The notes beneath the pieces were generated by a model. It had not been told where the DNA came from and searched no databases. It worked only from the letters and a program-made list of their open reading frames with translations. A stretch of DNA of 64,000 bases from positions 137,909-201,908 of the forward strand of contig JAFXAU010000003.1 of NCBI GenBank assembly GCA_017516865.1, written 5' to 3'. Shown here piece by piece: positions 1 to 9,846 of the stretch (the stretch's first letter is position 1; each line of letters begins with the position of its first letter). Made by a program: the position numbers and the translations under genes. This stretch comes from Bacteroidales bacterium. GTDB taxonomy: Bacteria > Bacteroidota > Bacteroidia > Bacteroidales > UBA1715.

Positions 1-1
1 T

Positions 2-319
2 AAGGCTGTCATTCAAATCAAGAAAACCGAAGGTATGGACCTCGAAGAATTGGAACTGAATCTGATTGACGCAGGTTTGGAATCAATAGAATGCGATGAT
101 GAAGAAGGCATTGTAATAATGTATGCCGATTTCAAAGATTTTGGTAATATGGCAAAAGCCGTTGAAGACAACAATCTTGAATTGGTTAAAGCAGAATTGC
201 AACGTATTCCGAACGATGTTCAGGAATTTTCGGAAGAACAAATGGTTGACATTGACAAACTCATTGACCGTTTGGAGGAAGACGACGACGTGCAAGCAGT
301 TTTCACGAATATCGCATAA
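2..319 (+). CDS. YebC/PmpR-family regulator, 3' part
   Basis: C-terminal part of a YebC/PmpR-family protein. The frame is open from base 2, so the gene starts upstream of the window. The end resembles YebC domains 2 and 3: an acidic segment LIDAGLESIECDDEEG, a middle IPNDVQEFSEE and the ending EDDDVQAVFTNI, which is highly typical of the family. YebC proteins are cytoplasmic; some act as transcription regulators and others in translation through difficult peptide motifs, and the sequence cannot say which applies here. A perfect hairpin terminator follows 22 bp after the stop. The first in-frame ATG in the window (35) is internal and not the start. Confidence 0.9.
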   Translation, partial: KAVIQIKKTEGMDLEELELNLIDAGLESIECDDEEGIVIMYADFKDFGNMAKAVEDNNLELVKAELQRIPNDVQEFSEEQMVDIDKLIDRLEEDDDVQAVFTNIA

Positions 320-340
320 TAATTCACACACTATTAATAA

Positions 341-373
341 AAAACGTCATAGAAAATTCTATGACGTTTTTTT
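341..373. terminator. Bidirectional intrinsic terminator
   Basis: A perfect 14-bp stem (341-354 with 357-370) with a two-base loop has a T tract on both strands. It lies between two convergent genes, the YebC gene and the thioesterase gene, and can stop transcription from both sides. Confidence 0.85.
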
Positions 374-393
374 ATTGCCCCAAATAAAATCTA

Positions 394-783
394 CTATTGT
401 AAATGTTTTTCCAAATCTTCGCGCATTGAACCAACTATGGGCAAAGATTTTTGCAATTTAAAATCAAAATGCACACAAATCACTTTTGATTTTGCACAGA
501 GTTTGCCGTCCTGCCACAATTCGTGCATCACATCGAACGAAGAATTACCCAATCGTCCTATCCATGTCTTGATTTCAACTGGCGAATGAAAAAAAATCTG
601 CCCGAGATAATCCACCTCCATTCTCGCCATGATTATGTTCCACTTGTCAAAATCCATATTGGGATTCAAAATACGAAATAACGGCGTCCGGGCTTCTTCG
701 AACCAACATGGAAGAACGGTATTATTTATATGCCCGAGAGCATCGGTATCGGCAACACGAGGAGTGATTGTGTAAGAGAACAT
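394..783 (-). CDS. Acyl-CoA thioesterase, 4HBT/YbgC-like hot-dog fold
   Basis: A 129-residue single hot-dog domain protein, the usual size for this family. The N-terminal motif DTDALGHINNTV carries the Asp and the GH-N pattern of 4-hydroxybenzoyl-CoA thioesterase/YbgC-like enzymes, followed by the FEEAR helix and a V.YLGQI-type strand. It probably hydrolyses acyl-CoA thioesters in the cytoplasm; the acyl substrate cannot be told from sequence. It lies 58 bp downstream of the lipoprotein gene on the same strand and may be cotranscribed with it; the gap contains only AT-rich repeat-like sequence. It ends against the bidirectional terminator. Confidence 0.85.
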   Translation of the reverse strand: MFSYTITPRVADTDALGHINNTVLPCWFEEARTPLFRILNPNMDFDKWNIIMARMEVDYLGQIFFHSPVEIKTWIGRLGNSSFDVMHELWQDGKLCAKSKVICVHFDFKLQKSLPIVGSMREDLEKHLQ

Positions 784-841
784 ATTATGAATTAGAAATT
801 AAGAGTTATGAATTTTTACCAATTGAGCATTACGCATTATA

Positions 842-2470
842 TTACGGTAGTACGATTTCCAGCAAATCATTCAATTGCAACAAACTATTCTTGGTCGTGT
901 CTTGGAACGAAACATTTATCGTACCCGAATATGAGTCCGAAACACGCATTTCGGCTGATTTTACAATATTAGAATATGAATAAACCAATGAATCGGCACC
1001 CAACTGATGTAAATATTTATGCACAGTTTCGGGATAATTCTTTATCGTAAAATCAATGTAATGATACGAAACGTTACCCTGTAAATTGTTCACCAAAGAA
1101 GAAACCATATTTTCTGAATCCGATTGAATTTCTTTATTTTCAACTAATTGACGTGCATACGCATCATCAGTTGTAACAATCATCGCTTCGTCTCGACACA
1201 CAACTTTTAGCGGGAATCCCATCAGTTTCGAAAAATCATATACTCCTGGAATTACCTGAGCACAAGCGTCTTGCGAAATATGATTCAACACAAAAACAGG
1301 GATTTTTGAATCTTTCAACGAAAATGCCAAGGCAATATGCGGGAACGTAGATTTTTCATCTTTTTGAAAATGCTTCCAAACCATTGTGTTTACGACCGAA
1401 ACCGTTTTTTGGAATGCAAACGTGCGAATTGGCTCCAACGACACATCATACATAGAAAAAGCAACTTCGCCCGAAAATGAATTCACAAAATCAGAAACTT
1501 GAAGATTCAATTTCGACAACTCTTTTTCTATATATTCATAAAAACTTGTGTTTGAAAATTGTTTCGACAAAAGACTCGGTTCAACCGCCATAGAAACAAA
1601 CCACAAAGAATTTGACGGAAGAACAGAACAGAACGACGAATCAAACTGCTTTCTCATGAAATTATTTTTCTTCCAATACCGCTTGAACGAAGCCTTGGGA
1701 ACGCTTGAAAACGACACGTTCAAATCGGTATCGAACGAAGCATCAACATGCACATATTCCGGCATGGCGATAGAATTAAACAATGCAGGAATATCGGAAT
1801 ACCACAACAAATATGTTTCTATACATTTATCCGTCGCCATCCATACGGACACGTCGTTTCTTTTCTTATAAAACGAACGGAAATCGGTATTTATAGCCAA
1901 AGAACCATCTGTTGTCGTAAAAATGTCGTTGATACACTCCACAATTCCTTTTGTATGAAGCATGGCAGAACCGAACAACGCCATTTCGTCGTTGTATGCC
2001 ACCCACGAATAACGGTCGTTATTAACATAGCACACGCATTTATTCGTTCCCTCTAATCTTACATAATTTTCGCCAAGATGTTTGTGGAGGAATGTTGAAA
2101 ACTGAGCTGAATCGCTCAACATGATGGACATACACTTATATGCATTTCTAAATTCCGTTGAAGGAATAAGATAGGCCATGATTTCCGACTCAGAAGCAAC
2201 GCCTGTAAGATCGGTTGGAGCAAAAACGGTTTCGACCGAAAAATCGAATGTTTCATTTGAGAATCCGTAACTTGCAAGATACGCCAAAACTTTTTTTGTA
2301 GCCCTCTCCCCCTTCGTTTCGGATTTTTCAAACATTGAATTTCTATCAATTGTAATCACCGACGCGGTGTTCTTGGGAATATATTTTACCTGACGAGGCA
2401 TTTTAGTACACGCCCCAAACAACACTACTGACGAGACGAGAAGTACTTTTACTGAAGATGAAACTGACAT
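842..2470 (-). CDS. DUF4836-like lipoprotein
   Basis: A 542-residue exported lipoprotein. The N-terminus is a short hydrophobic signal ending LFGAC, giving a lipobox with Cys near residue 21. The following segment, a P-K-N-T-A-S-V-I-T-I-D-like stretch near residues 32-43, matches the start of DUF4836 proteins common in Bacteroidetes, and the overall length also agrees. No catalytic motif was recognised; function is unknown. A -7 box TATTTTTG lies on the minus strand at 2486-2493, just upstream of the ATG. It is divergent from the large PEP/pyruvate-binding gene. The DUF assignment is from remembered family pattern, not a search. Confidence 0.7.
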   Translation of the reverse strand: MSVSSSVKVLLVSSVVLFGACTKMPRQVKYIPKNTASVITIDRNSMFEKSETKGERATKKVLAYLASYGFSNETFDFSVETVFAPTDLTGVASESEIMAYLIPSTEFRNAYKCMSIMLSDSAQFSTFLHKHLGENYVRLEGTNKCVCYVNNDRYSWVAYNDEMALFGSAMLHTKGIVECINDIFTTTDGSLAINTDFRSFYKKRNDVSVWMATDKCIETYLLWYSDIPALFNSIAMPEYVHVDASFDTDLNVSFSSVPKASFKRYWKKNNFMRKQFDSSFCSVLPSNSLWFVSMAVEPSLLSKQFSNTSFYEYIEKELSKLNLQVSDFVNSFSGEVAFSMYDVSLEPIRTFAFQKTVSVVNTMVWKHFQKDEKSTFPHIALAFSLKDSKIPVFVLNHISQDACAQVIPGVYDFSKLMGFPLKVVCRDEAMIVTTDDAYARQLVENKEIQSDSENMVSSLVNNLQGNVSYHYIDFTIKNYPETVHKYLHQLGADSLVYSYSNIVKSAEMRVSDSYSGTINVSFQDTTKNSLLQLNDLLEIVLP

Positions 2471-2485
2471 ATCAATTTATTTTCA

Positions 2486-2493
2486 CAAAAATA
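2486..2493 (-). promoter_or_regulatory. -7 promoter box for the DUF4836-like gene
   Basis: TATTTTTG on the minus strand fits the Bacteroidetes -7 consensus TAnnTTTG and lies 16 bp before the start codon at 2470. No clear upstream TTTG partner is visible. Confidence 0.45.
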
Positions 2494-2615
2494 ACAAAAA
2501 ATGTATTACTCCTCGATAAAAACAACGACATTGTATCTTTCTTTGAAAAAAAATTACATTCTGTAATTTTGATTGAACAAAAATCACTATTTTCGTACAA
2601 AATCGACAAATCCGA

Positions 2616-5600
2616 ATGCGAACGCTTCTACAAAAGGTAATTGAAATCGGACAGAAAGTGAAATCTGTCCATGTTATGCTTCCCGAAATATGCAACTGCA
2701 TTTCTGTCTTCCCCGACGTAATCGGCGTGCTTATCGCATATAAAGACATAAATTATTACAGTACGCATTTCACCATCAGTGGAAAGGTTCAGTCGCAAAA
2801 ACTCATGATTGGTGACAAAAACATCGGAAACATCACCATTTACTACAAAGAAAATCCTGAGTTTCAAATATTTGAGGAAGAAGAAATTTTCTACGTTGCG
2901 ACAATTATCTCGGGTTTTATTTCCGAAAACAGACTTGTTGAAGTTTCTGACGCATACGAAAAAAAGAATATTGAGTTCAACATCATAAAACAGGTAAAAC
3001 ACATTATAAATGAAGGATTGCCGCTCGGCGAACTGCTGCAAAAAATCTGCGACACGTTACCGAATTTAGGAGAAGAACCAGAATTCACTTGTTGCAGAAT
3101 AACTTACGACGATTTATCATATACCTCGTACGGATTTAAGGAAACGCAATGGTCTATAAAAGAATCATTTGTATCGTTCGAAAACACGACGGGAACGATT
3201 GAAATTTTTTATATTCAGGACATTCATCCCGACAAAGACGAAAAGTTTTCGCCCGAAGACCACGAACTTGCGAATACCGTCGGAACCCTTATCTGTCGCT
3301 ACATCAACGACATACGAGGCAGATTACTTTCAAACAACCCTATTGTAAACAATAATCCAACAAGCAAGGAAGGACTTTCGCGTGAATCGCTCATAAACAG
3401 CGACCAACCGATACAAAAACTGCTGAACGAACAGACGTTGGACAAATACATCTACCTCGACATGATGAAACACAAAGTGTCGCAGATTTTGTTTGTCGCA
3501 ACCATGTACGACGCGTTCAATTTGGAAAAAGACGATAGTTTCTTTGAAAAGTTCATGGGACCTATCTACCAATACAGCATTTTCACCTTGCCTCGAATTA
3601 TTGCCGTTTCGTCAAACGAACAGGCATTGGATTTGCTCAAGACAACGCATTTCGACTTAATCGTGCTGATGGTCGGAGCCGATGTGCAAAAACCAATGAC
3701 GCTCAGTTCGGAAATACGCAACATCACAAGTGATGTGCCGATATACCTGCTACTGAACCCACGTTCAAATATTTCGTATTTCGAAGATTTGGTCGTAAAA
3801 ACCACGCTGTTCAATAAAATATTTGTATGGAACGGCGATTCACAGATTTTCTTCGCAATGGTAAAATCATTGGAAGATTTGGCGAACGTGGAAAACGACA
3901 CGAAAATCGGTCTCGTGCGAACCATGCTGCTTATAGAAGACTCTCCACAGTATTATTCAAAATATCTTCCTGTGATATTTTCCGTTCTGTTCAACCAAGT
4001 TGGCGACCAAATTGCCGATTACGAGTCGAACGAACTTGAAAAACTTTCAAAAATCCGTTCGCGGCCAAAACTGTTGTGGGCACAAAGCTACGAAGAAGCG
4101 ACGTTTTTATTCAATAAATACAAAGACTTCATGACCTGCGTGATTTCCGATGCCGAATTTTCTCGTAACGGAAAATTAGACACAGAAGCAGGCATAGCAT
4201 TTCTGGAACACGTCCGCGAGTACAATAAAAACTTGCCGATTCTGCTTCAGTCTTCGGAAATGAAATATGCAATGTTGGCGAAAGACATTCATGCAAAGTT
4301 CGTCAACAAAAAATCCGACATGCTGCTTGATAAAATCAAGAAATTCGTGATGCACAATTTCGGATACGGTGATTTCATTTTCCGTAACGGCAAAGGCGAA
4401 CCAATTGCTAAGGCACGTAACCTTCGAGAATTTGAAATGTGCCTCCGTACCATTCCCGACGATTCGCTCAAGTATCACGCCGACCAGAACCAATTCTCGG
4501 TTTGGCTCATGGGACGTGGCGAAATTGAGCTTGCACGTCAGCTGAACCCTATCAAATTGTCGGATTTGGGAGACGATGTTTCTGAGCTGCGAAGAATGAA
4601 CAACATCATTCTCGACCAATACCGTCAGACCAAAAAACGCGGAAAAATTCTGTCGTTCGAAGAAACTGCCGTAATTGACGAAAAAAATGTAGTGACACTT
4701 GCATCCGGTTCTCTCGGTGGCAAAGGACGTGGTTTGGCATTTGTCAATACGCTCATAAACAGCATCGACATCAACCCGTTTGCCGACAGAATTGCAATTA
4801 GAACGCCTAAAACCGCCATCATCGGTACTGACGAATTTGAACGATTCCTCAAAGCAAATTTTGCAGGAAAAAATCTTTTCACAAAAGACCTGCCCGAAGA
4901 CAGAATTAAAGATTTATTCATAGCAGGCCGTCTGTCCGAAGACCTGAAGCGAAAACTTGCAACACTTCTCGAGCAGCTCGACAGACCTCTTGCAGTCCGC
5001 TCGTCAAGTATTTTCGAAGATTCTGTGACACAGCCACTTGCAGGTGTGTTCAACACATACATCATTCCGAACAACAGCAAAGACATGCACAAACGACTCA
5101 ACGACCTTGAGGTTGCAATTAAATTAGTCTATGCCTGCGTGTTCGGCGAACAAGTAAAAGAATTTTATAAATCAACCGGTCACAAACTCGAAGAGGAAAA
5201 AATGGCCATCGTCATTCAGGAATTGGTCGGAGAATATTACGACAACTACTATTATCCGCACATTTCGGGCGTGGCTCAATCATACAACTACTACCCTGTT
5301 GCACACATGAAACCCGAAGAAGGGTTCTCCGTATGTGCCGTAGGATTAGGATTTTACATTGTCGATGGTGGAAAGGCTTATCGGTTTTCTCCACATTATC
5401 CGAAAGTCGACATAATGAGTCCGAAAGATCAAATCGGCTCTTCGCAGACAAACTTCTACGCCGTAGACTTCACGAAACAAGATGTAAACTACAAACGCGA
5501 CGGAGAACATGCGGCATTGACACTCCTCCCGATTTCCGAAGCAGAGAAACACAAAACGTTGCATCACTGTGCGTCGGTCTACAACTACGAAAACGACCGC

Positions 5601-6386
5601 ATAGAACCAGGACTATCCACTCCCGGTCCTCGAATCATCAATTTTGCGGATATTCTAAAATACGACTACACGCCGTTGGCGGAAATTCTTTCCCTTATGC
5701 TCAATACCGTTCAGGAAGCTATGGGTACGCCAGTGGAAATTGAATTTGCTGTTGATTTAAACGAAAACGAAGACGGAGTACCATCATTCTATCTTCTTCA
5801 GATAAAACCACTTACGGGAAGTCTCATCACCGAAAATTCATTCCCCGAAGAGTTGCTCAATGCTCCGAAATTACTTAACACTACATCGTGCATGGGCAAT
5901 GGCGTTATCAACAACATCTGCGACGTGGTTTATGTTGATTTGGACAAATTCGACAAACTACGTACGGTTGAAATGACCGCAGAAATCGAGAAAATCAACA
6001 AATCAATGGTGGAACAAGGCAAGAAATATATCCTCATCGGTCCCGGCCGCTGGGGAACAAGCGACAGATTTTTGGGAATCCCCGTATTGTGGTCGCAAAT
6101 TTCGAACGCAAAAGTCATTGTGGAAATAAGCCTTTCGAATTTCCCTCTTGATGCTTCGCTCGGTTCACACTTCTTCCACAACATTTCCACCATGAACGTC
6201 GGTTATTTTGCAATTGAAAACACGAACGAACAGAATTTTATCGACTGGGATATTCTTAAAAGACAAAAAATTGTAGAAACAACCGAATTTTTCGTTCACG
6301 TCCAGTTCGAAAAGAACCTTTGCGTCTACATGCAGGGAAAAGAAAGAGAAGCACAAATTTATGTAAACGAAATAGACGAACAATGA
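2616..6386 (+). CDS. Multidomain PEP/pyruvate-binding (PPDK_N) protein with GAF-like and receiver-like domains
   Basis: A 1256-residue protein. Residues about 1-240 look like a GAF-type sensory module. Residues about 310-620 contain two receiver-like alpha/beta segments, the second with I-E-D-S and VISDAEF stretches. From about residue 690 a PEP-synthase/pyruvate phosphate dikinase N-terminal (ATP-grasp) domain is clear: SLGGKGRGLAF near 700, RPLAVRSSSIFEDS near 790, LAGVFNTY and LLQIKPL. A conserved C-terminal block includes GPGRWGTSDRFLG near 1143. The phosphohistidine and PEP-binding domains of complete PPDK or PEP synthase are not apparent, so it is more likely a phosphotransfer or sensory protein than a gluconeogenic enzyme. 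Its stop overlaps the ATG of the LuxR-type gene by four bases, implying coupling. Confidence 0.8.
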   Translation: MRTLLQKVIEIGQKVKSVHVMLPEICNCISVFPDVIGVLIAYKDINYYSTHFTISGKVQSQKLMIGDKNIGNITIYYKENPEFQIFEEEEIFYVATIISGFISENRLVEVSDAYEKKNIEFNIIKQVKHIINEGLPLGELLQKICDTLPNLGEEPEFTCCRITYDDLSYTSYGFKETQWSIKESFVSFENTTGTIEIFYIQDIHPDKDEKFSPEDHELANTVGTLICRYINDIRGRLLSNNPIVNNNPTSKEGLSRESLINSDQPIQKLLNEQTLDKYIYLDMMKHKVSQILFVATMYDAFNLEKDDSFFEKFMGPIYQYSIFTLPRIIAVSSNEQALDLLKTTHFDLIVLMVGADVQKPMTLSSEIRNITSDVPIYLLLNPRSNISYFEDLVVKTTLFNKIFVWNGDSQIFFAMVKSLEDLANVENDTKIGLVRTMLLIEDSPQYYSKYLPVIFSVLFNQVGDQIADYESNELEKLSKIRSRPKLLWAQSYEEATFLFNKYKDFMTCVISDAEFSRNGKLDTEAGIAFLEHVREYNKNLPILLQSSEMKYAMLAKDIHAKFVNKKSDMLLDKIKKFVMHNFGYGDFIFRNGKGEPIAKARNLREFEMCLRTIPDDSLKYHADQNQFSVWLMGRGEIELARQLNPIKLSDLGDDVSELRRMNNIILDQYRQTKKRGKILSFEETAVIDEKNVVTLASGSLGGKGRGLAFVNTLINSIDINPFADRIAIRTPKTAIIGTDEFERFLKANFAGKNLFTKDLPEDRIKDLFIAGRLSEDLKRKLATLLEQLDRPLAVRSSSIFEDSVTQPLAGVFNTYIIPNNSKDMHKRLNDLEVAIKLVYACVFGEQVKEFYKSTGHKLEEEKMAIVIQELVGEYYDNYYYPHISGVAQSYNYYPVAHMKPEEGFSVCAVGLGFYIVDGGKAYRFSPHYPKVDIMSPKDQIGSSQTNFYAVDFTKQDVNYKRDGEHAALTLLPISEAEKHKTLHHCASVYNYENDRIEPGLSTPGPRIINFADILKYDYTPLAEILSLMLNTVQEAMGTPVEIEFAVDLNENEDGVPSFYLLQIKPLTGSLITENSFPEELLNAPKLLNTTSCMGNGVINNICDVVYVDLDKFDKLRTVEMTAEIEKINKSMVEQGKKYILIGPGRWGTSDRFLGIPVLWSQISNAKVIVEISLSNFPLDASLGSHFFHNISTMNVGYFAIENTNEQNFIDWDILKRQKIVETTEFFVHVQFEKNLCVYMQGKEREAQIYVNEIDEQ

Positions 6387-7036
6387 TAAACGTAATTGTA
6401 ATAGGATCGCATTATTTACAGGCTGAATGTATTGCCATGACGATTGAATCAAACTCCGATTTCAAAGTCCTCGACGTACAGCCACGAACAAAAGACATTC
6501 TCCAAAAAACATACGAAGACCCTGTACACGTAGTCATAAAGAATATTCCGCACATAACAAAAGACGACATTAGCGATGTGGAAGAAATTCAACGGCTTCA
6601 TCCTCGTGCCAAGATTCTGATTATTTCGTACGCAGAAAACGAAGAAACGATTTTCAACATCATAAAAATCGGAGCTAAAGGATTTTTGTCGCACGACGCT
6701 ACAACACAAGACTTATTCGAGGCAATTTACTCATTACGAAACGGTTACGACTATTTCAGCAAGGTAATCACCAACATTTTGCTCAACCGCTACGTTTCGT
6801 CAATCCAAAATAATGAGAAAATCAACGACGAAGATGTTGAAAAACTGAGTACCCGCGAAATAGAAATACTTACACTTTGGGGAAACAGTTACACAAACCC
6901 CGAAATTGCCGACACATTGCACATCAGCATCCGTACTGTGGAAACACACAAGACGCACATTATGCAAAAACTAAATCTTAAAACACAAGTCGACCTTATA
7001 AAATATGCAATAAGGAACAACATTATTGATTTGTAA
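6383..7036 (+). CDS. LuxR/NarL-type regulator with degenerate receiver
   Basis: 217 residues: receiver-like domain 1-120 and LuxR-type HTH about 150-215 (LSTREIEILTLWGNSYTNPE, then ISIRTVETHKTHI). The receiver lacks phosphorylation residues: the acidic pair near residue 8 is replaced by V-I-G-S-H, the acceptor Asp region reads VVIKNIPH where NarL-like proteins have V-L-M-D-I, and the Lys near 104 is replaced in FLSHDAT. It is therefore probably not phosphorylated in the standard way. The ATG at 6383 overlaps the upstream stop (ATGA); a longer reading frame upstream is only the overlapping coding sequence. It probably works with the product of the gene before it. Confidence 0.87.
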   Translation: MINVIVIGSHYLQAECIAMTIESNSDFKVLDVQPRTKDILQKTYEDPVHVVIKNIPHITKDDISDVEEIQRLHPRAKILIISYAENEETIFNIIKIGAKGFLSHDATTQDLFEAIYSLRNGYDYFSKVITNILLNRYVSSIQNNEKINDEDVEKLSTREIEILTLWGNSYTNPEIADTLHISIRTVETHKTHIMQKLNLKTQVDLIKYAIRNNIIDL

Positions 7037-7037
7037 C

Positions 7038-7946
7038 ATGGACAAATCCAAAATATTAGGGCATTTTGCCATATTTACCGCATACACCATATTCGGGTTC
7101 AACATCATAACCTGCAAAAATCTTGTCTCGTTTGGAATAATCTCCCCTATGGGCATATTTTGTCTGCGTGCCATCGGGGCTACAATCTGTTTTTGGCTTC
7201 TTTCACTTTTTTTGCCCAGAGAAAAAGTCGACCTAAAAGATTTGCCCAAGATTTTCCTCGCATCGATGTTGGGATTGTTTCTCACACAAATCAGTTTTCT
7301 CAAGGCAATGACAATCACCACACCGGTAGACGCTTCCATAATGACCTCGTTAACACCGATTTTCACCATGTTCATTGCGGCATTTTTCTTAAAAGAACCT
7401 ATCACGCTTAAAAAAGCCGGCGGTGTGGCAATTAGTTTTTTCGGTGTCATTTTATTGATACTCAATAGCGTCCATGCGCCAAACGGTGTTGAACACAGCC
7501 ACCCGATGGGATTATTTCTCATGATGTGCAACTGTTTATTCTTCGCCCTCTATTTAGGTGCATTCAAGCCGTTGGTACAAAAATACGGAACGGTGACATT
7601 CATGAAGTGGATGTTTCTTTTCTCTGCCATTGCAACATTTCCGTTGAATTTCACAGAAATGACAACCATCAACTACACGAATCTCCCGAATGAATTATTG
7701 TGGAATTTGGCATTTACCGTCATCTGTGCCACGTTCATAGCATATTTTTTAGTCCCTATCGGTCAAAAAAGTCTTCGACCGACTGTGGTCAGCATGTATG
7801 CGTATATACAACCATTTATTGCCGCATTCGTAAGCATAGCACTCCAGATGGACAGACTAACATGGCAGAAAATCATCGCAGCAATATTGGTGTTTACTGG
7901 TGTTACATTAGTAAATAAAAGTAAAGCACGGGAAGACATGCAATAA
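7038..7946 (+). CDS. DMT-superfamily (EamA) permease
   Basis: 302 residues with about ten hydrophobic segments in two repeats, typical of EamA drug/metabolite transporters. The second half of each repeat carries a family-like glutamate and glycine pattern (for example PVDASIMTSLTPIFTMF and LRPTVVSMYAYIQPF). It is an inner-membrane permease, probably exporting a small metabolite; the substrate is unknown. The ATG at 7038 lies one base after the stop of the LuxR-type gene, so the three genes from 2616 form one transcriptional unit. An in-frame TTG four codons earlier lies inside the upstream gene and was not chosen. Confidence 0.88.
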   Translation: MDKSKILGHFAIFTAYTIFGFNIITCKNLVSFGIISPMGIFCLRAIGATICFWLLSLFLPREKVDLKDLPKIFLASMLGLFLTQISFLKAMTITTPVDASIMTSLTPIFTMFIAAFFLKEPITLKKAGGVAISFFGVILLILNSVHAPNGVEHSHPMGLFLMMCNCLFFALYLGAFKPLVQKYGTVTFMKWMFLFSAIATFPLNFTEMTTINYTNLPNELLWNLAFTVICATFIAYFLVPIGQKSLRPTVVSMYAYIQPFIAAFVSIALQMDRLTWQKIIAAILVFTGVTLVNKSKAREDMQ

Positions 7947-8042
7947 CCTTCGAAAAATCTACAAGAAAACTTAATAATTCAAATTTGCAGACATACGATT
8001 TTACCGAGACAGGCATACAACTGATTTTGCGACCTATAGAAA

Positions 8043-8074
8043 TAAAAAATGCCGCACGAAATCCGCACGGCATT
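8043..8074 (-). terminator. Intrinsic terminator after glyQS
   Basis: On the minus strand a stem AATGCCG/CGGCATT (8068-8074 with 8048-8054) is followed by a T run. It lies 24 bp after the glyQS stop codon. The EamA gene converges from the other side. Confidence 0.7.
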
Positions 8075-8097
8075 CTCATCAATATTGTTTAATTTAC

Positions 8098-9633
8098 TTA
8101 TTGTAACTTACGCAAAAGATTGTTCAATGAACATTTTCCAGGAAGCGTAGCCACCACTTCGTCTATCGACATACGAACCTGATTCATCGTGTCGCGTTCG
8201 CGAACGGTAACCGTGTTGTCTTCCAACGTTTGGTGGTCAACTGTTACGCAATATGGCGTACCGATTGAATCCTGACGACGGTAGCGTTTCCCGATAGAAT
8301 CCTTTTCTTCGTATTGACAGTTGCATTCAATCTCCAACTGACGCATAATTTTTTGCGCAACTTCTGGCAAACCGTCTTTCTTAACCAACGGCATAACCGC
8401 AATTTTCACCGGAGCCAATGCAGCAGGAATACGGAGCACGTCGCGAACTTCGCCGTCAACCTGTTCTTCACAGTACGAGTTGCACAACACAGCCAACACC
8501 GTTCTGTCCAAACCAATTGAAGTTTCGATTACGTATGGCACATAACTTTCATTCAATTCTGGGTCGAAATATTGAATTTTCTTTCCTGAGAATTTTTGGT
8601 GCTGGCTCAAGTCGAAGTTCGTACGTGAGTGAATACCTTCCAATTCCTTGAATCCCATTGGGAAATTAAATTCAATATCGGTTGCCGCATTTGCATAGTG
8701 GGCAAGTTTTTCGTGGTCGTGGAAGCGATAGTTTTGCTCGCCCATTCCCATTGCCTTGTGCCATGCGAGACGTGTTTCCTTCCATTTTTTGAACCATTCC
8801 ATTTCTGAGCCAGGGCGAACGAAGAACTGCATTTCCATCTGCTCGAATTCACGCATACGGAACACGAACTGACGGGCAACAATCTCGTTACGGAACGCCT
8901 TACCAATTTGTGCGATACCGAACGGTATCTTCATACGACCAGTTTTCTGCACGTTCAAATAGTTCACAAAAATACCTTGAGCCGTTTCCGGACGCAAATA
9001 AATTGAACTTGCGCCATCAGCAGTCGAACCAAGTTTCGTTTCAAACATAAGGTTGAACTGACGAACTTCCGACCAGTTTGCCGTTCCCGAAATAGGACAC
9101 ACAATGCCCAAATCAAGAATCAACTGGCGCATTGCCTCCAAATCGTTGGCGTTCAACGCCTCATCGTAGCGTTTTGTTATTTCGTCAATCTTAGCTTGTT
9201 CACGAAGAATGTTCGGGTTCGTTTCGCGGGCTTTCGCCTCGTCGAACGCATCGCCGAATTTCTTTTTACCCTTTTCTATCTCTTTGAGAATCTTCTGATT
9301 GTGTTTTTCGCGTTCTTCCTCAATCAACACATCGGCACGATAGCGTTTTTTCGAATCTTTGTTGTCAATCAACGGGTCGTTGAATGCGTCAACGTGACCT
9401 GATGCCTTCCAAATAGTCGGGTGCATAAAGATTGAAGAATCAATACCCACAATGTTTTCGTGCAAACGAACCATTGCGTTCCACCAATATTGTTTGATGT
9501 TGTTTTTCAATTCAACACCGTTTTGTCCGTAATCGTAAACGGCACCAAGACCGTCGTAAATCTCGCTCGAAGGGAATATGAAACCGTATTCCTTAGCGTG
9601 AGCGATAACTTTTTTTAGTAAATCGTCTGCCAT
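8098..9633 (-). CDS. glyQS: Glycyl-tRNA synthetase, single-chain class II
   Basis: A 511-residue class IIa synthetase of the alpha2 (eukaryote/archaea/Bacteroidetes) type, not the split glyQ/glyS enzyme. The N-terminus has FIFPSSEIYDGLGAVYDYG, then WKASGHVDAF, motif 2 FRNEI...RMREFEQMEMQ, the family segment HYANAATDIEF, and motif 3 with IETSIGLDRTVLAVL. The C-terminal anticodon-binding domain includes KIAVMPLVKKDGLPE and RYRRQDSIGTPYCVTVD. It charges tRNA-Gly with glycine in the cytoplasm. The gene is monocistronic, with a promoter box 30 bp upstream and a terminator downstream. Confidence 0.97.
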   Translation of the reverse strand: MADDLLKKVIAHAKEYGFIFPSSEIYDGLGAVYDYGQNGVELKNNIKQYWWNAMVRLHENIVGIDSSIFMHPTIWKASGHVDAFNDPLIDNKDSKKRYRADVLIEEEREKHNQKILKEIEKGKKKFGDAFDEAKARETNPNILREQAKIDEITKRYDEALNANDLEAMRQLILDLGIVCPISGTANWSEVRQFNLMFETKLGSTADGASSIYLRPETAQGIFVNYLNVQKTGRMKIPFGIAQIGKAFRNEIVARQFVFRMREFEQMEMQFFVRPGSEMEWFKKWKETRLAWHKAMGMGEQNYRFHDHEKLAHYANAATDIEFNFPMGFKELEGIHSRTNFDLSQHQKFSGKKIQYFDPELNESYVPYVIETSIGLDRTVLAVLCNSYCEEQVDGEVRDVLRIPAALAPVKIAVMPLVKKDGLPEVAQKIMRQLEIECNCQYEEKDSIGKRYRRQDSIGTPYCVTVDHQTLEDNTVTVRERDTMNQVRMSIDEVVATLPGKCSLNNLLRKLQ

Positions 9634-9662
9634 GTTATGTCCTATACATTTAAATTAGCGTG

Positions 9663-9670
9663 CAAAAATA
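9663..9670 (-). promoter_or_regulatory. -7 promoter box for glyQS
   Basis: TATTTTTG on the minus strand lies 29 bp upstream of the glyQS ATG and matches TAnnTTTG. Confidence 0.5.
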
Positions 9671-9846
9671 ACAATTTTTTTATCAACACCTACACAATTC
9701 CGTATTTATTGGCATTTCGGAACTATCAGAAAAAGATTTCAACAAAATCGAAAATAGAGGGCTACATCCTTTGTCATTTCAACAAAAATGATTTTTTTCG
9801 CAGAAAATAACATATACAAAACAATTACTAAATTTTTCATTAAATT

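Noticed and set aside
2616..6386. Phosphoenolpyruvate synthase enzyme annotation
   Set aside because: Only the ATP-grasp domain is visible; the phosphohistidine and PEP-binding domains needed for catalysis were not found.
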